DNA of 64,000 nt from positions 1 through 64,000 of the forward strand of contig CAWAXG010000057.1 of NCBI GenBank assembly GCA_963785755.1. Direction: 5' to 3'. Below are positions 53,123 to 61,914 of this stretch, piece after piece. Within the stretch, counting starts at the first letter, position 1, and each line of letters opens with the position of its first letter. The DNA is from JACCXG01 sp963785755. Lineage in GTDB: Bacteria; Acidobacteriota; Vicinamibacteria; Vicinamibacterales; 2-12-FULL-66-21. The translations under genes and the position numbers were made by a program. The notes under the pieces are model-generated. The model did no database searches, had not been told where the DNA came from, and saw only the letters and a program-made list of their open reading frames with translations.

Positions 53123-56086
53123 CTAATGCGCAATCATCATGATGTCGGTATTGCGATAGTCGTCCTGGGCCCACACGAGCCACGATTCGTCCGGCGCGAT
53201 CGCAAACGCTGACACGGCTCGCGCCGCGGCGGCCGTCAGCAGGGCGACGCGAACCGGGCGCGGGCTGGGCCCTCCGAATGGCAGGAAGTCGATGCCCGGC
53301 CGCTGCTCGTTGAGGACGTAGAGCCCGCCGGCGCCAACGACCCAGTCACCACCCCAGTGCGTCCCAGGCGGGAACGTGGTGACCAATTCGTCCGATGAGC
53401 GGGTATGGAGCGAGCGCCGCCACACTTGAGGCACGTCGTTCGCGTAGTACAGAAACGCGCCGTCCTGCGATTCCTGGGCACGCAGGCCGCCACCTCGCGT
53501 CACCTGCGTCGCCGCTCCGCCATCGGCGGGGATGTTCCACACCTCCCACATCCCGGTCCGATCCGAGATGACATAGAGCGACCTGCCGTCGGCTGCCCAG
53601 GACAGGAGCGTTTCGTAGGAGGGATCCCTGGTGAGTTGTCTCGGTGTGCCGCCGCTGGCATCGACGATCCAGATGTCGGGTCGGACGAGCCCGGCCGCCA
53701 GCGCGCCGAACGCAATCGAGCGGCCATCCGGCGACCATCGCGGTCCGCTCGTGACCGGGAGAAGGGTCACGCGCCGCGGGCTCGAGCCGTCAGCCGACGC
53801 CACCCAGATTTCGCCCCCGCCACCGCGCGTCGACACGAACGCAATGCTCCGTCCGTCCGGGGAAATGTGGGGAGCGCCATCAGCGCGCGAAGAAGCAATG
53901 ATGGGACGCGCGGCGCCGACGGCCCGCCCCGCGCGCAGTTCGACCCGGTAGACGTTCGAATCGTCGTGCGCCTGGCTGTAGACGAGGCCCCGCTCGGCCG
54001 CCATCGGATGTGACGTCCCATCACCGGTGTTCGGCACGCGCACGATGGTTCCGTCGGCAAGCGAGACCCGATACAGCGCATCGAGGCCGCTGCGCGGCGA
54101 CGACATGATGATCGCCTTCCCGTCGGGTGCCCAGGTGAGCCCCGAGATCCGGTGTTTCTCGCGCGTCAGCCGCCTCTCGGCCCCGTTGACCGTATCCAGC
54201 AGGAATACGTCGCGGCCTTCGTGGGTCTCGCGAACGAAGGCAACGGTCCGTCGATCCGGCGCCACAGCGGGGAGGAAGTCGCCCGGCGCCCGCAGTTGCG
54301 GCGCGGGCGGCGGATCGGTCAGCAGCCGTACCTCGAGCGTCGAGAGATCCAGGGCGGCGAGGCGAAAGGGGCCGCTTGCCGCAGGTCGTGCCGCGAAGAG
54401 CAGGGCGTTGCGTTCTTTCCACCACGCGAGACCGGGCAAGCTGAGCCCGGTGGTATGCAACACGCGTAGCGATCCGCCGATCGCGGGAATCACGCAAATC
54501 TGCGTTCGCGGCTCAGGCTCGCGGTAGGTCCGGACGAAGGCAATCTGCTGTCCATCCGGAGACCACACCGGGTTCGAGTCGTCTGCGCCATCGGTCAGCA
54601 GGGACACCTCGTCCGATCCGAGCGCTTTGGTGGCAATCCGGCCGCCCGGTGTTGCCGGTGCGATCCACGCGAACGCGATGCGGGTATGGTCGGGCGCGAG
54701 GTTCGGCCACCGCTCATCGCCTGGCTGACTCGTGACCGGCGCGGGCGCTTGGAACTCAGGAGGGGCTCCCTGTTCGCGCGCCACGGGCGGCCGAATCGCG
54801 TAATACCCCGTCACGGCGGCGAGCGCCAGTGTGCCGGCCGCTGCCGCGCTCGTCAGCGCCGCATGACGCCGCGCGAACCGCACCGCCCGACGGCCGAGCG
54901 ACTCGCGGCGCGCGCGGATCGGCTCTGATGCGAGATGCCTGCGAAGGTCCTCGGCCAGCTCGCCGACGGACGGGTAACGTTCTGCCGGATTCTTCTCGAG
55001 TGCCTTGCCGACGATCGTATCGAGGTCCCCTTTGAGCAGCCTGTGCAAGCCGTCCGGGGTGGTCGCGCGGTTGGCCGCACGGGTTGCGAGATCCCGTGCC
55101 GGAACCTTTCCGGCGACAACGCTGGCCGAAGGCGGGGGCGCGTCGACCTCGGCGATGGCCTTGAACAGGTCGGCCGGCGAGGTGAGCTCGCTCCACGGAT
55201 GCTGTCCCGCCAGCAGGACGTACAGAAGCAGCCCCAGCGCGTAGACGTCCGTCGCCGTCGTGGCCTGTCCTCCTCGAACCTGCTCGGGTGCGGCATAGGC
55301 CGGTGTCAGTCCTGCGCCCTGCTCGAGCGTCAGCGTCGACATCTTGGCCGGTTGCCCGTCGGGTTCGAGCAGCTTGGCGATACCGAAGTCGAGCAGCTTC
55401 ACGTGGCCGTCGGTACGCACCAGCACGTTTGGCGGCTTGAGATCGCGGTGAACGATGCGGTGGGTATGCGCGTGCGCGACGGCGCCGAGCACGTCGAGAA
55501 AGAGCGCAATCCGTGAGGGCACGCTGAGGCGGCGATCGTCGCAGTAGTCATCGATCGGCTGGCCGTCGACGAGCTCGAGCACGAGGTACGGCTGGCCGTC
55601 GGACGAGACACCCGCATCGATCAGGTGCGCGATGCTGGGATGGGTGAGGCGGGCGACGATGTTCGCCTCGCGACGGAATCGGGCCTCCGAGCGGCCGAAG
55701 CGGATCGCGAGCAGCTTGACGGCGGCGCGTGCTTCGAACTGACCATCGCAGCGCTCGGCGAGCCAGACGATCCCCATCCCTCCCTGGCCGATGGGGGAGA
55801 CCAGCCGGTAGGCACCAATGATCCGTCCCGCGAACCCTGCTGGAGCCAGGCCGGCGGCGGCATCAGCAGCGGCGTCGCCCGGACGCAGGCCGAACTGCCC
55901 TTCGAGGAAACGCTCCTGGTGAATGACGTCGTACCGCTCGAGCAGGCCATGGACGTCGTCTGCCAGCTGGGGATCCTGCTCGCGAAGCGCCGCCATCCAC
56001 TGCGCGCGCTGGTCTCCGGTCAGCTCGAGCGCCTCGTCCAGGCGCAGGCTCGCCGCACGCCATCGGGCAGGATCCATCTGGGGCAT
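53123..56086 (-). CDS. Ser/Thr protein kinase fused to a TolB/PD40 beta-propeller
   Basis: A 987-residue transmembrane kinase. The kinase domain spans about residues 92-385: IGQGGMGIVWLAE (Gly loop), ARAAVKLLA (catalytic Lys), HRIVHRDLKPPNVLVRTDGH (HRD loop), LLDFGIAKLL (DFG), and YAAPEQVRGG (APE). A TM helix follows (ALTSAAAAGTLALAAVTGYY). The outer part is a propeller of PD40 repeats, such as PVWSPDGQQIAFVRTY, HISPDGRSIAFVSTRGGGGE and GPRWSPDGRSIAFGAL. The N-terminal 80 residues carry the helical segment common to this acidobacterial family. The sensor blade probably reads an envelope ligand. Intact over 3 kb. Confidence 0.94.
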   Translation of the reverse strand: MPQMDPARWRAASLRLDEALELTGDQRAQWMAALREQDPQLADDVHGLLERYDVIHQERFLEGQFGLRPGDAAADAAAGLAPAGFAGRIIGAYRLVSPIGQGGMGIVWLAERCDGQFEARAAVKLLAIRFGRSEARFRREANIVARLTHPSIAHLIDAGVSSDGQPYLVLELVDGQPIDDYCDDRRLSVPSRIALFLDVLGAVAHAHTHRIVHRDLKPPNVLVRTDGHVKLLDFGIAKLLEPDGQPAKMSTLTLEQGAGLTPAYAAPEQVRGGQATTATDVYALGLLLYVLLAGQHPWSELTSPADLFKAIAEVDAPPPSASVVAGKVPARDLATRAANRATTPDGLHRLLKGDLDTIVGKALEKNPAERYPSVGELAEDLRRHLASEPIRARRESLGRRAVRFARRHAALTSAAAAGTLALAAVTGYYAIRPPVAREQGAPPEFQAPAPVTSQPGDERWPNLAPDHTRIAFAWIAPATPGGRIATKALGSDEVSLLTDGADDSNPVWSPDGQQIAFVRTYREPEPRTQICVIPAIGGSLRVLHTTGLSLPGLAWWKERNALLFAARPAASGPFRLAALDLSTLEVRLLTDPPPAPQLRAPGDFLPAVAPDRRTVAFVRETHEGRDVFLLDTVNGAERRLTREKHRISGLTWAPDGKAIIMSSPRSGLDALYRVSLADGTIVRVPNTGDGTSHPMAAERGLVYSQAHDDSNVYRVELRAGRAVGAARPIIASSRADGAPHISPDGRSIAFVSTRGGGGEIWVASADGSSPRRVTLLPVTSGPRWSPDGRSIAFGALAAGLVRPDIWIVDASGGTPRQLTRDPSYETLLSWAADGRSLYVISDRTGMWEVWNIPADGGAATQVTRGGGLRAQESQDGAFLYYANDVPQVWRRSLHTRSSDELVTTFPPGTHWGGDWVVGAGGLYVLNEQRPGIDFLPFGGPSPRPVRVALLTAAAARAVSAFAIAPDESWLVWAQDDYRNTDIMMIAH

Positions 56087-56102
56087 GTCGCAGGACGGGA
56101 TC

Positions 56103-56366
56103 CTATACGCGGTGGCCGTAAACCCGTACGGCCCGATTGAAGTCCGGGAAGTCCTCGATGCTGGCGGGGTCCGTGACGTCCATGCGAAGCGCGAGAGCGC
56201 GATCGCCGGCGCCGAGCGTGCCGGTCGCCCGCTGAAGCGCGCGCTCGTCCCGGCCCGTCATGACGACGCGCAGGCTGCGATCGAGCAGCTGCCGGGACGT
56301 CTTCAGCCCGAGCCCCCGGTTCGCGCCGGTCACCAGCGCCACGCGCCCCGGATCGGAAGCGGACAT
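56103..56366 (-). pseudogene. N-terminal fragment of a short-chain dehydrogenase/reductase
   Basis: It starts MSASDPGRVALVTGANRGLG with the NAD(P)-binding TGxxxGxG motif, then VVMTGRDERALQRATGTL and ALRMDVTDPASI (the D-V-T-D motif), and then leaves homology after EDFPDFNRAV and stops. Only about 75 of 240 residues are SDR-like; the catalytic Ser-Tyr-Lys half is gone. Its promoter side faces the ArsR-type regulator, an arrangement typical of an SDR controlled by that regulator before the deletion. Confidence 0.75.
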
Positions 56367-56385
56367 GTCCGGAGTTTTAATCCAT

Positions 56386-56414
56386 TTGACATTAAGTTCA
56401 AACTTATATATTTA
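56386..56414 (+). promoter_or_regulatory. Promoter with embedded dyad for the ArsR-type regulator
   Basis: TTGACA at 56386-56391 is a perfect -35 box; TATATT at 56407-56412 or TATTTA at 56409-56414 serves as -10. Between them the dyad TAAGTT-CA-AACTTA (56393-56406) lies in the promoter spacer, as expected for an autorepressing ArsR-like protein. The stretch is strikingly AT-rich compared with its surroundings. Confidence 0.65.
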
Positions 56415-56476
56415 TGGATTTGTTTGACGCGGGCCACGGGCGCGTCGGCCCGGGCTCCGCACGAGACGGCAACGGC

Positions 56477-57043
56477 ATGGCGAAGACGCGCACGCTCGTC
56501 CTGAACCGCCGGCAGACCGGCACCCTGATTTCCCCCGCCCGCCTGGAGATCGTGGAGGCGCTGTCCGCCCTCGGCCCCGCGTCGGCGCGCGACCTGGCCG
56601 CCCACCTGGGCCGGCCGCCCGGCGCCGTCTATCACCACGTCCGCAGGCTCGAGCAGGCCGGCCTCATCGCCGAGGTGGACACGCGGCGGGGTCCCCGTCG
56701 TCCCGAGGCGCTTTACGCCCCCGTTGCGGACCGCCTGGCCGTCGCCGCGGGCGCGTCGCGCGGCGGCGATCGGCAGGCGCTGCAGACCCTGAGCGCGGTA
56801 CTCAGGCAGGCCGGCCGCGACGTCGAGGCCGGCTTCGCGCGCGGACCCGAGCTGCTGCGCGGACGCTTCTACGGCGCGCAGCTCAGCGGTGCGCTCACCC
56901 TGCGCGAGGCGAAGCGCGTCATCCGGCTGCTCGAACAGATCGAAGCCACGCTGCGGCACGCGAAACGTTCGCCCCGCGGGCGCGCCGACGACATCTATCG
57001 ATGGACGAGCGTGCTCGTGCCGCTCGGGCGGAAGCGCCCATGA
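56477..57043 (+). CDS. ArsR-type winged-helix transcriptional regulator
   Basis: The 188-residue protein has an N-terminal winged helix: LISPARLEIVEALSALGPAS, ARDLAAHLGRPPGAVYHHVR (recognition helix) and RLEQAGLIAEVDTRRGPRRP (wing). An all-helical C-terminal half follows (LQTLSAVLRQAGRDVEAGFA, REAKRVIRLLEQIEATLRHA) for dimerisation or ligand binding. ATG 56477 was chosen because an upstream ATG (56414) lies inside the promoter. The gene is coupled by an ATGA overlap to the CPBP protease gene, and is divergent from the SDR fragment. Targets are probably both neighbours. Confidence 0.88.
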   Translation: MAKTRTLVLNRRQTGTLISPARLEIVEALSALGPASARDLAAHLGRPPGAVYHHVRRLEQAGLIAEVDTRRGPRRPEALYAPVADRLAVAAGASRGGDRQALQTLSAVLRQAGRDVEAGFARGPELLRGRFYGAQLSGALTLREAKRVIRLLEQIEATLRHAKRSPRGRADDIYRWTSVLVPLGRKRP

Positions 57044-57795
57044 CCCTTCTCGATCATCTCTTCGCGCTCGTCCTCCTGGTCGGGCTCCCGGTGTGGGGGG
57101 CGTGGAATTCGACGGCGCGGAATATCGCGCGGCTCGCGCGGCGGATCGCTACCGACCCCAACGCCCGCACGAACGAGGACCTCTGGACGATCGCGATGGA
57201 GTGGGGGCTGACGCTCGCGCTGCTCGCGTGGTGGCAATGGGCGGCCCGCCCTCTGCCGGCGCTGGGTGTCGTTCTGCCGGAGGGCGCGGGCGCGTGGTGG
57301 ACACTCCTGGTGTGCATCGGTGGGATCGGCTTCTATGCGCAGCAGGTGCGCACCGTCGCGGCGTCGCCCGATGCGCAGGCCAGCCTCCGGAAGCAGCTCG
57401 AGTCCCAGCCCAATGTCCGGATGATTCTGCCCGTGACCGTCCGCGAAGCACGCGTATTCGGAGGGGTCGCGGTCACCGCCGGGATCTGCGAGGAAGTTCT
57501 CTCCCGCGGCTACCTCTTGTGGTACCTGCAGTCGCTGGGGCTGGGCCGCGGCGCCGTTGTCGTGGCGATTGTCGCGTTCGGCCTTGCCCACGCCTACCAG
57601 GGCATTCGCGGCATCGTCTGGACCGGTGTCATGGGCGCCGTCTTCCTGGGCCTGTATCTGCTGACGGGATCGCTCGTCGCGCCAATCGTGGTCCACGCCA
57701 CCGTCGATCTCGCCAACGGCTTGATGGCGTACCGCCTCTTGCAGCGCACGGAAACGGCTGCGTCATCAATCCCGGACTTTGCGCGGCGGCCATGA
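57040..57795 (+). CDS. CPBP-family intramembrane metalloprotease
   Basis: A 251-residue membrane protein with about seven TM helices. The three CPBP/Abi motifs are present: GICEEVLSRGYLLWYLQSL (EExxxR), VAFGLAHAYQGIRG (FxxxH) and APIVVHATVDLANGL (HxxxD). These bind zinc and define the Rce1-like active site inside the membrane. Bacterial members process prenylated or small peptide substrates or serve in immunity to bacteriocins; the substrate here is unknown. The start overlaps the regulator stop. Co-transcription with an ArsR-type regulator suggests inducible expression. Intact. Confidence 0.92.
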   Translation: MTLLDHLFALVLLVGLPVWGAWNSTARNIARLARRIATDPNARTNEDLWTIAMEWGLTLALLAWWQWAARPLPALGVVLPEGAGAWWTLLVCIGGIGFYAQQVRTVAASPDAQASLRKQLESQPNVRMILPVTVREARVFGGVAVTAGICEEVLSRGYLLWYLQSLGLGRGAVVVAIVAFGLAHAYQGIRGIVWTGVMGAVFLGLYLLTGSLVAPIVVHATVDLANGLMAYRLLQRTETAASSIPDFARRP

Positions 57796-58069
57796 TCGTC
57801 CCGACGTCGCTGCCACCGCCTTCCGCCGTGGTGACGGCTGGTCATGGTGGGCGTTGCTGGTTGGCAACACCATCGCATTCGTTTCAGCGATGACGTATGA
57901 CTGGACCGGTGGCGCCATTGGGCCGTTCGAGCTGACGGAATACCTTGGCCTCGCCCTCATCTGGGGCGCGCTCGCCCTCACAGCTCCATTCCGCGCAGCG
58001 GGACGACCTCTGATCTCGGTGACCGCGCGAACGCCGCGGTCATCGAGCAACGTTACTGAATCACTCTGA
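57779..58069 (+). pseudogene. Fragment of a small membrane protein
   Basis: After a non-homologous start the frame reads WSWWALLVGNTIAFVSAMTY then DWTGGAIGPFELTEYLGLAL and IWGALALTAPF, two or three TM helices typical of the C-terminal half of a small bacterial integral membrane protein of unknown function. The expected N-terminal helices are missing, and the fragment abuts the CPBP gene end. I treat it as a truncated gene; a short functional protein cannot be excluded. Confidence 0.5.
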
Positions 58070-58640
58070 ACTGCTGGGACGTTTCAACAAGAACGGTCGG
58101 CGCCCTGGCTGGCGGTGAGGCGGAGAGCGCTGAAATCAGCAGCGACATGCCCACTCCCGATGTGACGCCAACGAGCGCGAAGCCGTAGGCCCACGCCACT
58201 CGTGTCCATGGCCAGGTGCGCGGCTTGCGCCAGTCCCGCGCGAACGAGTCTTCGAGCAGCTTCAGGAAGTCGTCGGTGATCGGCCTGGGCGCCGCCGCGC
58301 TCCACAGGTCCCACACGAGCCACGCCGCGACGGCCATCAGCAGCAGACCACACCACGCGTTGAGCGCCGCGTTCAGGGCGCCCGCTCGGTACGCGACGCG
58401 TTCGCATGGCAGCGCGACGGGCGGAGCGGCATAGCAGTTCGTGAAGTCGAACACGGTGACGATGCTGTGAGGCGCCGAGGCGATCAGTTGCGTGCCGAAG
58501 CCAAAGACCACGTACAAGAGCACGCCCATGCCGAATTCCCATGTGCCCAGCCTGACCCACGCGTGAAACGAGTCCGGTGGAATCTTCAGCCCGCGGCGCC
58601 GCCACGGGCTGATCTCGGGCGGCGGTGTCCAGTTAGCCAC
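58053..58640 (-). CDS. Hypothetical membrane protein
   Basis: The 195-residue protein has three to four TM helices (WEFGMGVLLYVVFGFGTQLI, NAWCGLLLMAVAAWLVWDLW, VAWAYGFALVGVTSGVGMSL) and a soluble loop with two Cys (TNCYAAPPVALPCERVAYRA). No family is recognised. Its start overlaps the end of the VWA protein by 8 bp on the same strand, so it is probably the last gene of the MoxR-VWA operon and may anchor or regulate that system. Confidence 0.75.
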   Translation of the reverse strand: MANWTPPPEISPWRRRGLKIPPDSFHAWVRLGTWEFGMGVLLYVVFGFGTQLIASAPHSIVTVFDFTNCYAAPPVALPCERVAYRAGALNAALNAWCGLLLMAVAAWLVWDLWSAAAPRPITDDFLKLLEDSFARDWRKPRTWPWTRVAWAYGFALVGVTSGVGMSLLISALSASPPARAPTVLVETSQQFRVIQ

Positions 58641-59910
58641 GTCTGTCCTCGATTGAAATCACCGTATTGCCGCCGCGATTTCCCCATGGCGGCGGTGCGC
58701 CGTCGCCGACGCGGATGGTGATCACGGGAAACGGAGGCACATCGTTCGACCATGTCGTGTGGCAGTCGCTCACAATCACCAGCAGGTCAATCGGATCGTG
58801 CGTCCTCTCGATGAACGCGCGCAGCCCGACATCCAGGTCCGTGCCGCCGCCGCCGTACAATTCGACCTGCCCGGCTCCAAAGACCTTCCGCACGTCGCGG
58901 ACCGCGGCATCGCAGCACGCGACGACGACGTCTGCGCCGTACCCGAGTTGGCGGGTCAGGCCCGCCAGTTCCGCCAGGGCTCGCGCCAACTGTGAGTCTT
59001 CCATCGAGCTGGAGGTATCGATCAGAAATCCCGGCCGCGGCCGCGGCTGGTGGAAGCTGGGCATGAGGAACTCGCCGTAGCACGCCTGCCGTCGATGCGG
59101 CCGCCTGTAGGTGCGGTCGTACCGGCCCAGCGTACTCTCGCGCAAGGCTCTGCGGACCACATGACGGATCGTGGCCAGGTAGTCGACCTTCGGTGCGAGG
59201 GTGGCGTGGGCCCACCGGCGCCACGCAGGTGAGACCTCGCCAGCGTAGGGCGAGATCTCGTCGATGCGCCGGGCCACCTCGCGCCGCACGAGCTCGGCCT
59301 TCAAGCGGTCGACACCAGGTGTCCCTCCCTCGCCCTCATCGTCTGCCGGCAACTCCCAGAATCGCCGTTCGCCGTGGGCGCCCGACCCGCAGTCCTGCCC
59401 GGCGTGCCCGCTTTCACCAGCCGCCTGGCGTCTATCTGCACGGGGTGGTGCCGGCAGCTGCTTGTAGTAAACCTCGGCAGTGGCGCCACTCTCCAGTCCG
59501 TACTTGGCGGGTAACGGCGGATCGCCTGGCAGCGGCAGGCCCTCGGCGTGGAGATCGTCATTGATCTCGCAGTCGCCGGCAGTGTTCCAGCGCCGATGAT
59601 CCGTGATGCCGGCGGCCTTCTTTCGCGCCTCGTGGTCGCGCAGCAGGTGCCCCACCTCGTGAATGAGCAGCGTCGCGTTCTCTTCGACCGTGTGCCGCGC
59701 CACCCACGCGTCGTTGTAGTACAGGCGCCACTGCGCGTCGACGGCCATGCTGTCGATCAGGTCAGTGGCGACCGGAATCAAGCTGAAGAGCGCCGGCGCG
59801 AAATAACTGCGTTGATAGGCCGCCCGCACGCGAGCCGCCTGCAGCGCACGGGAATACCCGTCGGCTTCTCGATCCGAGCGGCGAATCAGATCGCGGAATG
59901 TGAACTTCAC
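58633..59910 (-). CDS. VWA-like protein with metallopeptidase-like N-terminus (DUF2201 type)
   Basis: The 425-residue protein couples an N-terminal zinc-peptidase-like region, with ENATLLIHEVGHLLRDHEAR (HExxH) and DHRRWNTAGDCEINDDL, to a C-terminal von Willebrand A-like domain. The MIDAS motif is complete: FLIDTSSSMEDSQLARALAE (DxSxS), LYGGGGTDLDVGLRAFIE (Thr) and LLVIVSDCHTTW (Asp). This is the usual partner of MoxR AAA ATPases, which remodel or insert metals into proteins. GTG 59910 starts 2 bp after the ATPase stop. The HExxH motif is conserved, so peptidase activity is possible, but many family members may only bind metal. Confidence 0.88.
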   Translation of the reverse strand: MKFTFRDLIRRSDREADGYSRALQAARVRAAYQRSYFAPALFSLIPVATDLIDSMAVDAQWRLYYNDAWVARHTVEENATLLIHEVGHLLRDHEARKKAAGITDHRRWNTAGDCEINDDLHAEGLPLPGDPPLPAKYGLESGATAEVYYKQLPAPPRADRRQAAGESGHAGQDCGSGAHGERRFWELPADDEGEGGTPGVDRLKAELVRREVARRIDEISPYAGEVSPAWRRWAHATLAPKVDYLATIRHVVRRALRESTLGRYDRTYRRPHRRQACYGEFLMPSFHQPRPRPGFLIDTSSSMEDSQLARALAELAGLTRQLGYGADVVVACCDAAVRDVRKVFGAGQVELYGGGGTDLDVGLRAFIERTHDPIDLLVIVSDCHTTWSNDVPPFPVITIRVGDGAPPPWGNRGGNTVISIEDRRG

Positions 59911-59912
59911 CG

Positions 59913-61070
59913 TCAGTCCCGCGGCACGAGCTTCGCCATCTGCATCAGCTCGTAGAACGGACGGCACTCCTCGGGCAGCTTCATCAGGCCCTCGGGACGG
60001 TTCCGTTGGTCGCACAACGTGCGCGCCGCAGCTGTCGGGATGTCTGCGTTCTTTCGGCACGCGACGCCGAGCGCGATCATCGCCGCTTCCCACCGCAGCG
60101 GCGTGTTGTTGTTGATGACGGCACCGGCGAGCGCGTAGCACACGGCATAGGCGCGATCGACGCGATCGGGCAGCACGAAGCGGCGGGGATCCTTCAGGAT
60201 GTCCTCCGGATCCGGCAGATTCAGGGTCTCGCGGTACTCCAGGAACGGCAGCGCCTGGTCGCCCACCAGGCCGGCGAGCGCCGCGCCTTGCAGCACGCGA
60301 TTGCCCGGCGACACGGCGTCGATCGCCGCGAGGAACCGTGACGCCAGATACCAGGTCCGGCCCGACGGCCACGGACCGCTCCGCCGGGCCGGATCGGTGG
60401 GAGGCGCCAGCCAGGCCTCACGACCGGCGGCCCTCACATACGCGGCAATCGTCGCCCGTTGGCCGTGATGGTATCGGCCCAGATAGTCGGCCGGCAGCAC
60501 GGGCATGCTGCCCGGCGCCGGAAAATCGCTCACCATCAAATCGCACCACGTCTCGTGATCCATCGGGAACTCGCCGTGCCACAACCGGTTCGCCATCGGC
60601 GCCTGGATTTCCTGTCCGCCGGCGGCCCATTCCACCGCATTGCTGGCGCACAGATACACGACGCCGCCCTTCCCCGGCTCGTAGTCCGGCAGCCGCAGCT
60701 CACCGCAGACGTTCTCGGTCAGCAGGCGCAGCATCGCCGCCTGCGTCGTCGGCGGAACGGTGGTGAGCTCGTCCAGGAAGACCACCACCAGGTAGCCGTC
60801 CTCGGCGAGGCGCTGCGCGTCGCGCGCCCAGGCCATGGGCAGCAGGCGCACGCCGTCCGGCGTCGACACCGGAAAGCCGCCGAAGTCCTGTGGTTCCCGA
60901 ATCGACCCGACCAGGACCACCACCTTGCATTTGATCCCGACGCGATCGAATCCCGCCTCGAGGCTCTTGGTGAACTCCGTTTTGCCGACGCCGGGAAAGC
61001 CGGTCATGTGCATCGGGATACGGGCCTGTAACCCGATGGCGATGAGTTGCACGAAATGTCGGAATTCCAC
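59913..61070 (-). CDS. MoxR-type AAA+ ATPase
   Basis: The 385-residue ATPase shows Walker A MTGFPGVGKTEFTKSLE, Walker B YLVVVFLDELTTVPPTTQAA and sensor 1 VVYLCASNAVEWAAGGQ, followed by arginine-finger region PMANRLWHGEFPMDHETW. The C-terminal lid is helical (PEDILKDPRRFVLPDRVDRA). GTG 61070 is preceded by GGGGAG at good spacing; the frame stays open 83 codons upstream, but that part is not protein-like. It pairs with the VWA protein encoded directly downstream. MoxR-VWA pairs act as chaperones for metal-cofactor assembly or stress response; the client is unknown. Confidence 0.9.
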   Translation of the reverse strand: MEFRHFVQLIAIGLQARIPMHMTGFPGVGKTEFTKSLEAGFDRVGIKCKVVVLVGSIREPQDFGGFPVSTPDGVRLLPMAWARDAQRLAEDGYLVVVFLDELTTVPPTTQAAMLRLLTENVCGELRLPDYEPGKGGVVYLCASNAVEWAAGGQEIQAPMANRLWHGEFPMDHETWCDLMVSDFPAPGSMPVLPADYLGRYHHGQRATIAAYVRAAGREAWLAPPTDPARRSGPWPSGRTWYLASRFLAAIDAVSPGNRVLQGAALAGLVGDQALPFLEYRETLNLPDPEDILKDPRRFVLPDRVDRAYAVCYALAGAVINNNTPLRWEAAMIALGVACRKNADIPTAAARTLCDQRNRPEGLMKLPEECRPFYELMQMAKLVPRD

Positions 61071-61235
61071 AGCCGGACTCCCCCGAGACCATAGACACCG
61101 TCTTTCACGCGACGGCCCAAGCGCCCCATGATTGTGTCTCCGGCTGCACGTGAAAGGTAGATTCTTGTGCACCTTGCTGGGCGCCGCGGGAAGCGTCGTC
61201 GGGCTGTCCGTGGCGCTTCGCAGGAGCCTTGGTGA

Positions 61236-61358
61236 CTCTACTTTATGTATTACAACTTCGGGCGCGTGCATCAGACGCTCCGCGTGACTCCTGCGATGGA
61301 AGCAGGCGTCAGCGACCACGTGTGGGAAATCGAAGAAATCGTAGGACTCGCAGGGTAA
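61236..61358 (+). pseudogene. C-terminal remnant of an IS transposase
   Basis: The frame reads LYFMYYNFGRVHQTLRVTPA, MEAGVSDHVWEIEEIVGLAG and a stop at 61356-61358. The YYNFxRxHQTLRxTPAMxAGxxDxxWxIxEIV pattern is the end of an IS1-like DDE transposase. A stop directly upstream (61233-61235) closes the frame, and no inverted repeats or remainder were found nearby. Only 40 residues survive. Confidence 0.8.
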
Positions 61359-61389
61359 GATGGCACCCGATCTTCAAGCGAGCTTGCAT

Positions 61390-61914
61390 ATGAGAACCGG
61401 CATCGTGGGGGCCGCATCACGCCTGATTGTGGTCGCAGTCGGCCTTGCAGGTTCAGTGTTGGGTCAGGTGCCGAGCAGCACGGCAACTGTCCCGCAATCG
61501 ACCGCTGACGACGCCGCACAAGCGGTGACCGACGCTCTCGCTGCGGCCAAGACGAGTCGGAAGCATGTGCTGCTCAATTTTGGAGCGGAATGGTGCTTGG
61601 AGTGTCGACTTCTCACTAAGACATTCGCGGAGCCTTCGGTTGCCGAGTTCCTAGAGGCGAATTTCATCGTCGTGTCAGTTCACGTCGGGAGGATGGTCCT
61701 TCGTAACTACGCCGAGTTGAATACGGACTTGGTGCGAAAATACAGACTGTTCACGACGAAAGAGAATACGGGAATCCCGTACGTCGTGATCTTAGATTCA
61801 GAAGGTCAGGTTCTCGCCCGCACGGACAACGGAGAATGGCGCCACGCCGATGCCGTTTTGCCTAAAAACGTGATCAAAGACTTGAAACGCTGGGCACCCA
61901 AACGCGTGCGCTGA
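61390..61914 (+). CDS. Exported thioredoxin-fold protein
   Basis: The 174-residue protein has a signal peptide (IVGAASRLIVVAVGLAGSVL, cleavage near GQVPSS). A thioredoxin_7-like domain follows: KHVLLNFGAEWCLECRLLTK with the redox motif CLEC, FLEANFIVVSVHV, and the cis-Pro loop NTGIPYVVILDSEGQVLART. Such proteins reduce or oxidise disulfides, or deliver electrons, in the periplasm. The ATG at 61390 sits at the signal peptide; an ATG 10 codons upstream is possible. It lies between a transposase remnant and an intergenic stretch, with no partner gene in view. Confidence 0.88.
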   Translation: MRTGIVGAASRLIVVAVGLAGSVLGQVPSSTATVPQSTADDAAQAVTDALAAAKTSRKHVLLNFGAEWCLECRLLTKTFAEPSVAEFLEANFIVVSVHVGRMVLRNYAELNTDLVRKYRLFTTKENTGIPYVVILDSEGQVLARTDNGEWRHADAVLPKNVIKDLKRWAPKRVR

